The notes under the pieces: generated by a model | The model's database searches: none | Told to the model about the DNA's origin: nothing | Seen by the model: the letters and a program-made list of their open reading frames with translations, nothing else | Made by a program: the position numbers and the translations under genes | Source: Clostridiales bacterium UBA7273 | GTDB lineage: Bacteria; Bacillota; Clostridia; Oscillospirales; Oscillospiraceae | Direction: 5' to 3' | NCBI GenBank assembly: GCA_002472405.1 | Contig: DKRV01000049.1 | Span: 27,061-53,041, forward strand | Length of the DNA stretch: 25,981 bases | Part shown: positions 14,953-22,668 of the stretch, one piece after another | Layout of the letters: each line of letters opens with the position of its first letter | Numbering within the stretch: position 1 is the first letter of the stretch

Positions 14953-15631
14953 CTAACAGTTCCGGAAGCTCGGACAGGGCATGTATCTCGTAATCTGCCG
15001 GGATATCCGCTCTGCCGGGCAGGCGCTTTGGGTTAAACCAGCAGGTTTTTATGCCGGCGTTTATGCCTCCGAGGATATCCGATGACAGCCTGTCGCCGAC
15101 GATGACGGCCTTATCGCGCTCAAAGCCCTCGATGCGTGAAAACACGATATCGAAAAACTTCTTTGTCGGCTTATCCGCGCCGAGCCGCTCTGATATGAAA
15201 ATATCCTTGAAATACGGCGCTATGCCGGCGCTCTCAAGTCGGCTGTCCTGCACGGAAGCCGTGCCGTTTGAGACGATATAAAGCTCGTATTTATCTTTAA
15301 GCGCCTGCAAAAGCTCGGGCGCGCCGTCAACGAAATAATGACCTATGCCGAGGAGATATTCATAGCTTGCCTGTGCCATCTCGCTCGGTACATTTTTTAT
15401 GCCAAGTTCAGCAAACAGCGCGTCAAAGCGCTTTACGAGCACCTGCTCGCGCGTCAGCTCGCCGCGCTCGAGCATTGCCCAGTGCTCGTCGTTTATCCGA
15501 CTGTAGAGCGCTATGACCTCCGGCGTTGAGGGAACGCCGATGCGGTCGAAGGTTTTCTTTATGGCCGCAGCCTCGGCTTTGCCGAAGTCGAGCAGCGTAT
15601 CGTCAATGTCCAAAAGCACATACTTTATCAT
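14942..15631 (-). CDS. yjjG: HAD-family nucleotidase/phosphatase, YjjG-like
   Basis: A 229-residue HAD hydrolase. Motif I is LDIDDTLLD (nucleophile Asp8, acid Asp10), motif II lies in YIVSNGTA, motif III includes the Lys in GADKPTKKFF and motif IV is GDRLSSDILGG. With a helical cap after residue 15 and the C-terminal NAGIKTCWFNP it matches the YjjG/YfnB group, pyrimidine 5'-nucleotidases that act on non-canonical nucleotides. The start at 15631 has GAGGAG 7 bases upstream. An upstream in-frame extension would overlap the TPR gene and lacks a ribosome site. The exact substrate is not certain. Confidence 0.88.
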   Translation of the reverse strand: MIKYVLLDIDDTLLDFGKAEAAAIKKTFDRIGVPSTPEVIALYSRINDEHWAMLERGELTREQVLVKRFDALFAELGIKNVPSEMAQASYEYLLGIGHYFVDGAPELLQALKDKYELYIVSNGTASVQDSRLESAGIAPYFKDIFISERLGADKPTKKFFDIVFSRIEGFERDKAVIVGDRLSSDILGGINAGIKTCWFNPKRLPGRADIPADYEIHALSELPELLEKI

Positions 15632-15641
15632 GGTTTTCTCC

Positions 15642-16724
15642 TCAGTGCACAAGGTAAAAGCTCCAGTCTGTGCGCAGCGAGCGCGGAGCAGTGTCCACAA
15701 GCTTTGAAAGCCAAAGCTCAAACGTCAGATTGTAATTATCGAAAAAGCTCATGCGCGCCTTTGCCCCGTCGCGTCCGAACTCAAAGCCCGGCTTTTCGAC
15801 AACAGCGTCAAATATTCCGCTCACCTGCTCGTAAACCTCGTTCATCATGTCCGGCGACGGCGCGCCGAATGTGAGCGCTTTCAGCCTTTCGGCGTTTGCG
15901 CAGAACCAGTCCCAGAAATTTTTGAGCTTTTCGCTGTCGATGGCGCGCGGCGCAAAGTGCGAGTTTTTCTGCTCGATTATCTCCATAACTCCGAGCGCCG
16001 AGGCCGATTCCAGCTCCGGAGCGCATTTTTTAAGCTCGCTCATTTTTTCCGCCGCCCGGATCTTGCGCCCGGTCGCGGCATAAAGCGTTGCCCATGTGAC
16101 GAGCATCTGCGGCGGAGAATAGTTATACCTTTGCGCCTCGTAAAGCTCAAACTCGGCATCGTCATACCTGCGCATCATGACAAAGCAGCTTGCCAGATTG
16201 CCGTGCACCGAGCCGAGAAGCGGTTCCTCTCTGACAGCCGGAACCTCGTCCTTTTTCGGGCGCGAGAGAATTTCGTCAAGCGTTTTGGCATATGCACTGG
16301 CGGCGGCCTCGTAATGGCGCTTTGCGTGCAAACACTTTGCCAGCATGAGATAGACCATGTAAAACTCCGGCTCGCGCTTTGCCGCCTCGCCGTAATAGAC
16401 GATCGCCATGTCCGTGATCCCGGTTTTATCCCAGCACACGCCGGTGAAGAAATTTACCGCCGCGAAATCCGCATCGCTGCGGCAGGCATCCAAAAGCCTG
16501 TCGAGCTTTTTTGCCGCGGCAGTGTATCTTCCGCCGCTTATCATGTTAAGCGCGCCGACAAGCTCAAGGCGCGACGCCGCATCGTCGGCAAAGGCAGGCT
16601 CCATAAGCTCACCGAACATGCGGCAGTGGGCGCTCCACGAGCGCTCATAGCCGTCGGACACCTTTTTGTTTTTCAGCAGCAGCTGTGTGCATTTATTCCG
16701 TATTTTTCTCCGCTTTTCGTCCAT
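15642..16724 (-). CDS. Tetratricopeptide-repeat protein, unknown function
   Basis: A 360-residue, mostly helical protein. TPR-like helix pairs run from about residue 55 to 250, for example YTAAAKKLDRLLDAC, AVNFFTGVCWDKTG, YMVYLMLAKCLHAKRHYEAA and LASCFVMMRRYDDAEFELYE. The last 110 residues (FWDWFCANAERLKALTFG onward) do not look like TPR and are not recognised. There is no signal peptide or membrane segment, so it is probably a cytoplasmic scaffold. Its stop is 10 bases before the HAD gene start, giving a two-gene operon. A good promoter lies upstream at 16754-16782. Confidence 0.82.
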   Translation of the reverse strand: MDEKRRKIRNKCTQLLLKNKKVSDGYERSWSAHCRMFGELMEPAFADDAASRLELVGALNMISGGRYTAAAKKLDRLLDACRSDADFAAVNFFTGVCWDKTGITDMAIVYYGEAAKREPEFYMVYLMLAKCLHAKRHYEAAASAYAKTLDEILSRPKKDEVPAVREEPLLGSVHGNLASCFVMMRRYDDAEFELYEAQRYNYSPPQMLVTWATLYAATGRKIRAAEKMSELKKCAPELESASALGVMEIIEQKNSHFAPRAIDSEKLKNFWDWFCANAERLKALTFGAPSPDMMNEVYEQVSGIFDAVVEKPGFEFGRDGAKARMSFFDNYNLTFELWLSKLVDTAPRSLRTDWSFYLVH

Positions 16725-16753
16725 AGTAAGTACCTCGCCGTTTTATGCACTGA

Positions 16754-16782
16754 ATTATATGACAAAGCCATGTTTGTGTAAA
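16754..16782 (-). promoter_or_regulatory. Promoter of the TPR/HAD operon
   Basis: Minus-strand TTTACA (16782-16777), 17-base spacer, TATAAT (16759-16754). An AT-rich palindrome lies 12 bases upstream of the -35 box, in the region shared with the divergent transporter operon. Confidence 0.75.
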
Positions 16783-16794
16783 GCGAAAAAAACT

Positions 16795-16814
16795 TATATT
16801 TTTTGAAAAATATA
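16795..16814. promoter_or_regulatory. AT-rich palindrome, possible operator
   Basis: Perfect 9-base arms TATATTTTT and AAAAATATA are separated by two bases, in the 185-base divergent region between the TPR gene and the methyltransferase/transporter operon. I found no convincing sigma-A promoter for the plus-strand operon here; the best is a weak TTGTGA/TTAAAC pair around 16829-16856. The palindrome could bind a repressor controlling that operon. No regulator gene is adjacent, and AT-rich palindromes also occur by chance. Confidence 0.35.
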
Positions 16815-16909
16815 TCCCCCCACCCGGCTTGTGAAGGCGCATTTGGCATGTTAAACTTCAAACATAAGAAGTCTGCACTAACCCACTCTAAGCGATCGGA
16901 GAAATGACA

Positions 16910-17668
16910 ATGAGCACACTTACAAGCACGATAGAGCAGTATTGGACACGCCGCGCAAGCTCCTACACCGAGGTTGTCCGCAAAAATCTCGCCGACGGCT
17001 GGGACTGCAAATGGGCCGACGAGCTTATCCGCAACTTCCCGAAGGCCGAAGGAAGGACGCTCAAGGTGCTTGACATCGGCACCGGCCCGGGATTTTACGC
17101 CATTATTCTTGCCTCGCGCGGCTATGACGTGACCGCCGTCGATCTGTCCGAGGGCATGATAGAGCAGGCGAAGCACAACGCCGGTTCTCTTGCCGGGAAG
17201 ATCCGCTTTTTCAAGATGGACGCGCAGGAGCTGAGCTTTCCCGACAACGAGTTTGACGTTATCGTAACGCGAAACCTCACCTGGAATCTGCCCGACCCCG
17301 TGAAGGCCTACGGCGAGTGGCGGCGCGTTCTGCGCGACGGCGGCGTGATGCTCAACATCGACTCAAACTGGTACGCCTATCTTTTCGACGACGAAAAAAA
17401 GTGTGAAAAGCTCGCAGACAGGGAGAATGTCCTTAATGCAGGCTTTGAGGATCACGACAGCTACGACGAAAGCTGGCTTATGGAAAACATATCGCGCACG
17501 CTGCCGATGGGAAAGCTCCCTCGCCCTCAGTGGGACGCGGTCACGCTGCTCGACCTCGGCTTCAAGGACGTAAGCGCGGACACCACCGTCAGCAGCAAGC
17601 TCTGGAGCAGAGAGGAAATGCTCAACTATGCATCCACTCCGTGCTTTCTGATAAGAGCCGTAAAATAA
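16910..17668 (+). CDS. Class I SAM-dependent methyltransferase (first of a paralogous pair)
   Basis: A 252-residue Rossmann-fold methyltransferase and first gene of the transporter operon. The SAM-binding loop is LDIGTGPG (residues 54-61), and the acidic ribose-binding residue lies in VTAVDLSEGMIEQA. Motif II lies in DAQELSFPDNEFDVIVTRN, then NLTWNLPDPVKAYGEWRRVL. Near the C-terminus is RPQWD (205-209), shared with the second methyltransferase of the operon. The start at 16910 is preferred (GGAG 8 bases upstream); an ATG at 16904 is too close to it. The fold is clear. The substrate is unknown; a small molecule is likelier than DNA or rRNA because of the context. Confidence 0.87.
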   Translation: MSTLTSTIEQYWTRRASSYTEVVRKNLADGWDCKWADELIRNFPKAEGRTLKVLDIGTGPGFYAIILASRGYDVTAVDLSEGMIEQAKHNAGSLAGKIRFFKMDAQELSFPDNEFDVIVTRNLTWNLPDPVKAYGEWRRVLRDGGVMLNIDSNWYAYLFDDEKKCEKLADRENVLNAGFEDHDSYDESWLMENISRTLPMGKLPRPQWDAVTLLDLGFKDVSADTTVSSKLWSREEMLNYASTPCFLIRAVK

Positions 17669-17688
17669 CTCTGAAATGGAGAGGAACA

Positions 17689-19209
17689 ATGAAAAAAAGA
17701 ATAATCGCACTTATGCTCGCACTTATCATGGTGCTGAGCCTTGCCGCATGCAGCAGCAATGATAACGGCGCTGCCGATGACGGCGAAAAGATACTCCACG
17801 TCGCGGAAAGCTTCGCCTACCCCAGCCTTGACGCGCACAAGGAGTACTACGGATGGTACACCTCCATCTACGGCATCACAGAGGCACTATTCAAGATGGG
17901 TGATGACAGCTCGGTTCAGCCCTGTCTTGCGGAAAAGGCAGAGGTCTCCGACGATAACCTTACCTGGACCGTTACGCTCAAGGACGGCATAAGCTTCTCA
18001 AACGGCAATGCCGTGACCGCAGAGAATGTCATCGCAAATCTCAAGCGCTGCGGCGAAGTCAACGTGCGCTTTGCGCAGTTTGCCGACTACGAATACAAGG
18101 CCGTCAGCGACAAAGAATTTACGATAACAACAGATGAGATCTATCCCACGCTCGTAAACGATCTTGCCTCGCCGGAAATGGCGATCATGGATCTTGACGC
18201 AACGGAGGATATCGACAACGCTCCCATTGCGACCGGGCCGTTTGTCATAAAGTCCTTTGTGCCTGAGGGCACGGTTGAGGTCAGCCGCAACGATAATTAC
18301 TGGGGCGGAGACGTTAAGCTCGACGGCGCTGTGTTTTACTACATGCAGGATGATGAGTCCAAGCTCATGGCCATGCAGAACGGCGAAATTGACTGCTACA
18401 CCTCGGTCACAGCCGCCGCAAAGGAGATATTCGACGCATCTCCCGACAAGTACACGGTGACGGACATTCCGGCAACAAGATTGCAGTTTTACATGCTCAA
18501 CCAGAACCGCCTGAGTGACGAGCTGAGACAGGCAATAAACCTCACCGTTGACTGTGACGCTATCGCTTCCTATTTAAACGGCACAGTCACCGCAGCAGTC
18601 GGCCCCTTCGGAACCTCAACGGCTTACGGCAAGGTCACAAAGCCCGCCGTTGACACGGCCGCGGCAAAGGCCGCGATTGAAGAAGCCGGATACACTCTCG
18701 GCTCTGACGGCATCTATGAGAAGGACGGACAGGATCTTAAGCTCAATATCTGCTACTATCCGGCCCGCTCGCTCGATTCGCTGGCGCTTCTTATTCAGGA
18801 GCAGCTCAAGGCCATCGGCGTTGACTCATACCTCACCTCTCAGGAGGATGCGGACGCGACCTATATTATCTCCGGTGACTACGACATTGCGCTCTACTGC
18901 ATGATAGCCGACAAGAACGGCGACCCGTACTATTTCATCGATACCGTGCTTCGTCCCGGCGGCTACTGGGCCTCGGCAGGCTTTGAGAGCGATAAGGCAA
19001 ACGAACTTATCGCTAAGCTTCAGGTCGAGACCGACTCGGCCGAGCGCGCACGCCTTGCTAACGAGATCGTCCAGCTCGCCATCGACGATAACGCCATCGG
19101 CTGCGTAGGCCTTTTCAACAACATAACCGTTTCCGCGAAGAATGTCAGCGGCATATACGAAAACTGCCCCTTCGATTTTTATCGCATAGACGCTGACACG
19201 GACATGTAA
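17689..19209 (+). CDS. ABC importer substrate-binding lipoprotein, peptide/nickel family (SBP_bac_5)
   Basis: A 506-residue extracellular binding protein. It begins MKKRIIALMLALIMVLSLAAC, a lipoprotein signal peptide with the lipobox LAAC at residues 18-21, then a Ser/Asn-rich linker. The body has the cluster C layout of OppA/DppA/NikA: LTWTVTLKDGISFSNG, ATGPFVIKSFVPEGTVEVSR, NDNYWGG and ELRQAINLTVD. The length is typical. Such proteins bind peptides, nickel chelates, opines or other small solutes; the ligand cannot be read here. The start at 17689 has GGAGAGG upstream; in-frame codons further upstream lie inside the methyltransferase gene. It is followed by a strong hairpin before the permease. 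Confidence 0.92.
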   Translation: MKKRIIALMLALIMVLSLAACSSNDNGAADDGEKILHVAESFAYPSLDAHKEYYGWYTSIYGITEALFKMGDDSSVQPCLAEKAEVSDDNLTWTVTLKDGISFSNGNAVTAENVIANLKRCGEVNVRFAQFADYEYKAVSDKEFTITTDEIYPTLVNDLASPEMAIMDLDATEDIDNAPIATGPFVIKSFVPEGTVEVSRNDNYWGGDVKLDGAVFYYMQDDESKLMAMQNGEIDCYTSVTAAAKEIFDASPDKYTVTDIPATRLQFYMLNQNRLSDELRQAINLTVDCDAIASYLNGTVTAAVGPFGTSTAYGKVTKPAVDTAAAKAAIEEAGYTLGSDGIYEKDGQDLKLNICYYPARSLDSLALLIQEQLKAIGVDSYLTSQEDADATYIISGDYDIALYCMIADKNGDPYYFIDTVLRPGGYWASAGFESDKANELIAKLQVETDSAERARLANEIVQLAIDDNAIGCVGLFNNITVSAKNVSGIYENCPFDFYRIDADTDM

Positions 19210-19218
19210 TAACCCCTG

Positions 19219-19254
19219 CATCAGGAGCCTTCTCCCCCCCGGAGGCTCCTGATG
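19219..19254 (+). other. Intercistronic hairpin between binding-protein and permease genes
   Basis: A perfect 12-bp stem (19219-19230 with 19243-19254), extendable by two inner pairs, lies 10 bases after the binding-protein stop. No T-run follows, so it is not a classical terminator. In ABC operons such stems often protect the upstream mRNA so that the binding protein is made in excess over the membrane parts (family knowledge). It ends only about 11 bases before the permease start and may also limit permease translation (inference). Confidence 0.7.
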
Positions 19255-19265
19255 TTCAGTCAGAG

Positions 19266-20204
19266 GTGGATAATATCAAAAAGCAAATTTTAAAACGTCT
19301 GCTGCATCTTGCAGTGATAATAATAGGTTTGAGCTTTCTGACCTATCTTCTGATGTACATATCGCCCGGTGACCCTGCGCTGAAAAAACTCAACGCGCAG
19401 GGTATAACCGTTTCCGAGGAGACTTTGGAAGCTGCTCGCGAAGAGATGGGCTTAAACGAGCCTTTTCTTGCCCGATACGCAAACTGGCTGTCAAACGCAC
19501 TGACAGGTGACCTCGGGGCCTCGTATAAGGACGGTCTGCCCGTTGCTAACAAGCTTATGCACGCAATGCGCTATACGCTTATTTTAAGCGCAGCAAGCCT
19601 TGCAGTTTCGCTTATAATCTCGCTTCCGCTTGCCGTTATCACCGCCGTAAAGAAAGACGGCGTGCTTGATAACATTGTCAGGCTGCTGAGCTTTATCGGA
19701 AATTCGCTGCCGAATTTTCTTATTTCGGTGCTCCTTATGTACTTTTTCTGCGTCAAGACAGATCTGCTGCCGGTCATCGCCGATGAAAGCGTCAAGGGGC
19801 TTATTCTTCCCTGCCTTGCGCTGACTATCCCCATGTGCGCTCGCTTTTTGAGGCAATTTCGCGCCGAGGTGCTTGAACAGCTCGGGCGAGACTATGTCCT
19901 CGGTGCAAGAGCGCGCGGCGTAAAAAGCTCGGTCATTCTTTTCAAAAACGTGCTGCACAACGCTGCGATACCCATTCTCACCATCGTTGCGCTGTCCGTC
20001 GGGACGCTGCTCGGCGGCAGCGTCGTTGTTGAAACGATTTTCCGTTGGCCGGGTATAGGCAAGCTCGTCATGGACTCGATCACCGCGCGCGACTACCCCG
20101 TTATTCAGGGCTTTGTCATATTCACAAGCTGCATCTATGTTCTCATCAACCTTGCAGCCGATCTATGCTATCGCCGTCTCGACCCCCGGGTCGGGCAAAT
20201 GTGA
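19266..20204 (+). CDS. ABC importer permease 1 (OppB/NikB-like)
   Basis: A 312-residue inner-membrane permease with six predicted helices. LLHLAVIIIGLSFLTYLLMY is the first, followed by SPGDPA, the family motif GDLGASYKDG and the cytoplasmic EAA loop RDYVLGARARGVKSSVILF with NVLHNAAIP. It ends in a WPGIGKLVMDSITARDYPVI segment typical of DppB/NikB. The annotated start is GTG at 19266, but AGAGG abuts that codon directly; an in-frame ATC at 19275, 8 bases beyond, would give MKKQILKRLL. The start is therefore uncertain by three codons. It pairs with the next permease to form the channel. Confidence 0.92.
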   Translation: MDNIKKQILKRLLHLAVIIIGLSFLTYLLMYISPGDPALKKLNAQGITVSEETLEAAREEMGLNEPFLARYANWLSNALTGDLGASYKDGLPVANKLMHAMRYTLILSAASLAVSLIISLPLAVITAVKKDGVLDNIVRLLSFIGNSLPNFLISVLLMYFFCVKTDLLPVIADESVKGLILPCLALTIPMCARFLRQFRAEVLEQLGRDYVLGARARGVKSSVILFKNVLHNAAIPILTIVALSVGTLLGGSVVVETIFRWPGIGKLVMDSITARDYPVIQGFVIFTSCIYVLINLAADLCYRRLDPRVGQM

Positions 20205-20213
20205 GGTGAGCGC

Positions 20214-21047
20214 ATGGATCTTACTATGGCTGCACGAAAAAAGCAAAAGCGCAGGCTGTGCGTTTTTCTCGTTCTGGCTGGTGTGCTCGTGCTTATCGGG
20301 TTTTTCGCTCCGCTTATCGTTCCGAATGACCCGAACGCGACGAACGCCGCTAACATGAACGCCTCCCCGAGCACGAAATATCTCTTCGGAACCGACCGAT
20401 ACGGAAGATGCGTTTTCTCCCGTGTTATCATGGGCGCGCGCACCTCGATATTCTCGGCCGTTATTCTCGTTGCGGTAACGTTCGTTATCGGAACCGCGCT
20501 CGGCATGGTCGCCGGGTGGTACGGCGGCGCGGTTGACAGCATAATCATGCGCATTGTAGATATCATGCTCGCATTTCCGCAGATGGTGCTTGCCATCGCC
20601 GTTGCCGGAATACTCGGCGGCGGCATGATAAACGCCATGCTTGCAATGGGGCTGTCGGGCTGGACGCTTTATGCGCGGCTTGCGCGCGCACAGGTCATCG
20701 CAATGAAAAACGAGCCGTTTATAAGCGCAGCGCGCCTCTCCGGCTGCTCGAATACGAAAATAATGCTGCACTATCTTCTGCCGTGCATGCTCGGCGGACT
20801 TATAGTCAACGCTGCGACGCAGCTCGGCGTTATGATGATCGGCATTGCAGGCCTCTCCTTCCTCGGCATCGGCGTTACCGAGCCGAACGCCGAGTGGGGC
20901 AGCATGATAAACCAGTCGCGCGCCTACATGCAGCTTGCACCGTGGGCAACGCTTGCCCCGGCCGGTGCGACGGTCGTGACGGTCATGATATTCAACTGCC
21001 TCGGCGACTGTCTGCGCGATTATCTTGATGTGGAGACGGCAAAATGA
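20214..21047 (+). CDS. ABC importer permease 2 (OppC/NikC-like)
   Basis: A 277-residue permease. The first helix follows a basic leader (KKQKRRLCVFLVLAGVLVLI), then GFFAPLIVPNDPN and FGTDRYGRCVFSRVIMGAR, a segment characteristic of OppC/NikC. The EAA loop reads EPFISAARLSGCSNTKI followed by MLHYLLP. It ends with LSFLGIGVTEPNAEWGSM and a NCLGDCLRDYLD tail. The GAGGTGAGCGC ribosome region precedes the ATG, 9 bases after the first permease stop. It overlaps the following ATPase by 4 bases. Confidence 0.93.
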   Translation: MDLTMAARKKQKRRLCVFLVLAGVLVLIGFFAPLIVPNDPNATNAANMNASPSTKYLFGTDRYGRCVFSRVIMGARTSIFSAVILVAVTFVIGTALGMVAGWYGGAVDSIIMRIVDIMLAFPQMVLAIAVAGILGGGMINAMLAMGLSGWTLYARLARAQVIAMKNEPFISAARLSGCSNTKIMLHYLLPCMLGGLIVNAATQLGVMMIGIAGLSFLGIGVTEPNAEWGSMINQSRAYMQLAPWATLAPAGATVVTVMIFNCLGDCLRDYLDVETAK

Positions 21048-21913
21048 GCGATAAAACTATTTTGTCCCTCGAAGGACTTTGCGCCGGATACGGCCGCGGC
21101 GACGCCATATCGGATATAAGCCTTTCGCTTTCAACCGGCGAGGCGCTGTGCGTTGTCGGGCAATCTGGCTGCGGAAAGAGCACACTTTTAAAATCCGTGA
21201 TAGGCGTATTCGACAAGCCCGTGATAAGCGCCGGCGACATTGTGTTTGACGGCTGCCGCCTGTCCGAGCTTTCGCAAAAGCGCCGCTGCGCGCTCACGAC
21301 CTCCGGCATGGGCTTTATATTTCAAACCCCCGGCGCGGCATTCAACCCGATAAGGAGCTACAAGAAGCAATTTATCGAAACCCTGAAAAGCCACGACAAA
21401 TACGACGCTAAATCATTTTTGCCGTCGATCAAAGACGTTTTCTCAAGGCTCGGGCTTCAGGACTGCGAGCGCATCCTCGCCTCCTGCCCGTATGAAATGA
21501 GCGGCGGCATGAATCAGCGCATCGCGCTTGCTCTCGTGATTCTCATGCAGCAGAAGCTTCTGCTTGCCGACGAGCCGACGAGCGCACTTGACGCAGTGAC
21601 GCGCCGAACCGTTGCCGACGAGCTGATCGCAATGCGCACAGACTGCGGCATAGCGCAGATGATCGTGACGCACGACTTTGCGCTTGCCTCCTACGTCGCC
21701 GACCGCATCGCCGTTATGCACTGCGGCAGAATAGTCGAGCTTGCCCCGGCAAAAGAGCTTGTGTCGTCTCCCCTGCATCCGTACACCAGGATGCTGCTCG
21801 AGGCCGTTCCGGCACTCGGCGGCAGCATCCCGACGTTTTCCGACGCGCCGGTGCAAAGTGCCGGCAAGCTCATCGAGGCGTGCGCCGGTCACTTTGTTCT
21901 ATCGGAGGTTTGA
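21044..21913 (+). CDS. ABC importer ATPase 1 (OppD/NikD-like)
   Basis: A 289-residue ATP-binding subunit with Walker A GQSGCGKST (about residues 39-47), a Q-loop in FIFQTPGAAFNP, the ABC signature MSGGMNQRIALAL and Walker B LLLADEPTSALD. The H-loop is IVTHDFALAS, and the C-terminal extension HPYTRMLLEAVPALGG is typical of OppD/DppD/NikD. A Thr-Pro after the Q-loop replaces the usual Asp-Pro, a minor deviation. It starts in an ATGA overlap with the second permease. It forms the motor together with the next gene product. Confidence 0.94.
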   Translation: MSDKTILSLEGLCAGYGRGDAISDISLSLSTGEALCVVGQSGCGKSTLLKSVIGVFDKPVISAGDIVFDGCRLSELSQKRRCALTTSGMGFIFQTPGAAFNPIRSYKKQFIETLKSHDKYDAKSFLPSIKDVFSRLGLQDCERILASCPYEMSGGMNQRIALALVILMQQKLLLADEPTSALDAVTRRTVADELIAMRTDCGIAQMIVTHDFALASYVADRIAVMHCGRIVELAPAKELVSSPLHPYTRMLLEAVPALGGSIPTFSDAPVQSAGKLIEACAGHFVLSEV

Positions 21914-21915
21914 GC

Positions 21916-22668
21916 ATGAAAAACATATTGAGCGTTAAAGATCTCTGCAGGAGCTATGAGCGTAATGATATTAAAACCGAGGCTCTTCACGACGTGAGCT
22001 TTGAGCTTAAATATGGCGAGATACTCGGCATTGTCGGCACCTCCGGCAGCGGAAAAAGCACGCTTCTTCGCCTTATCAGCGGCCTTGAAGCGCCGGATGC
22101 AGGCTCCGTTGTTTTCGACGGGCGCGAGCTTGGGCAAAAGCGCGCGCTTGCCGATAAGCGCGATATACAAATGATATTTCAGGATGCAGGTGCATCCTTT
22201 CATCCGCGCAGAACGATAGCAAGCTCGATAAATGACGCATTCCAAAGTCTCATGGGAAAGGGCGCTGTCCTTGATCTTGACTCACTCTGCATTGAGGTCG
22301 GCTTGAACTCATGCCTTGCGCGACGCTATCCCGGCTCGCTCAGCGGCGGTCAGTGCCAGCGCTTTGCCATTGCGCGCGCTATCGCGTCCTCGCCGCGTGT
22401 TTTGTTGTGCGACGAGATAACAAGCGCACTGGACGTTTCCTCGCAGGCGCAGATACTCGAGCTTTTATCCTCACTGCGGGCCGAAACCGGAATGTCGATG
22501 ATCTTCGTTTCGCACGATATTGCCGTTGTGAGCACGCTGTGCGACAGGATAGCGGTCATGCGCGGCGGAGACATCGTCGAACAAGGCAATACAAAAAGCA
22601 TTATTTCAGCTCCGCGGAACGAATATACAAAGGAGCTTATAGCATCGGTGATGGAGGTAAAGCATTGA
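21916..22668 (+). CDS. ABC importer ATPase 2 (OppF/NikE-like)
   Basis: A 250-residue ATP-binding subunit with Walker A GTSGSGKST, Q-loop MIFQDAGASFHPRRTI, signature LSGGQCQRFAIARAI, Walker B VLLCDEITSALDVSSQAQIL and H-loop FVSHDIAVVS. The start at 21916 has GGAGG 7 bases upstream, 2 bases after the first ATPase stop. It lacks the long C-terminal tail of OppF and is closer to NikE in length. It overlaps the M14 gene by 4 bases (TTGA), tying the hydrolase to the importer. Confidence 0.94.
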   Translation: MKNILSVKDLCRSYERNDIKTEALHDVSFELKYGEILGIVGTSGSGKSTLLRLISGLEAPDAGSVVFDGRELGQKRALADKRDIQMIFQDAGASFHPRRTIASSINDAFQSLMGKGAVLDLDSLCIEVGLNSCLARRYPGSLSGGQCQRFAIARAIASSPRVLLCDEITSALDVSSQAQILELLSSLRAETGMSMIFVSHDIAVVSTLCDRIAVMRGGDIVEQGNTKSIISAPRNEYTKELIASVMEVKH

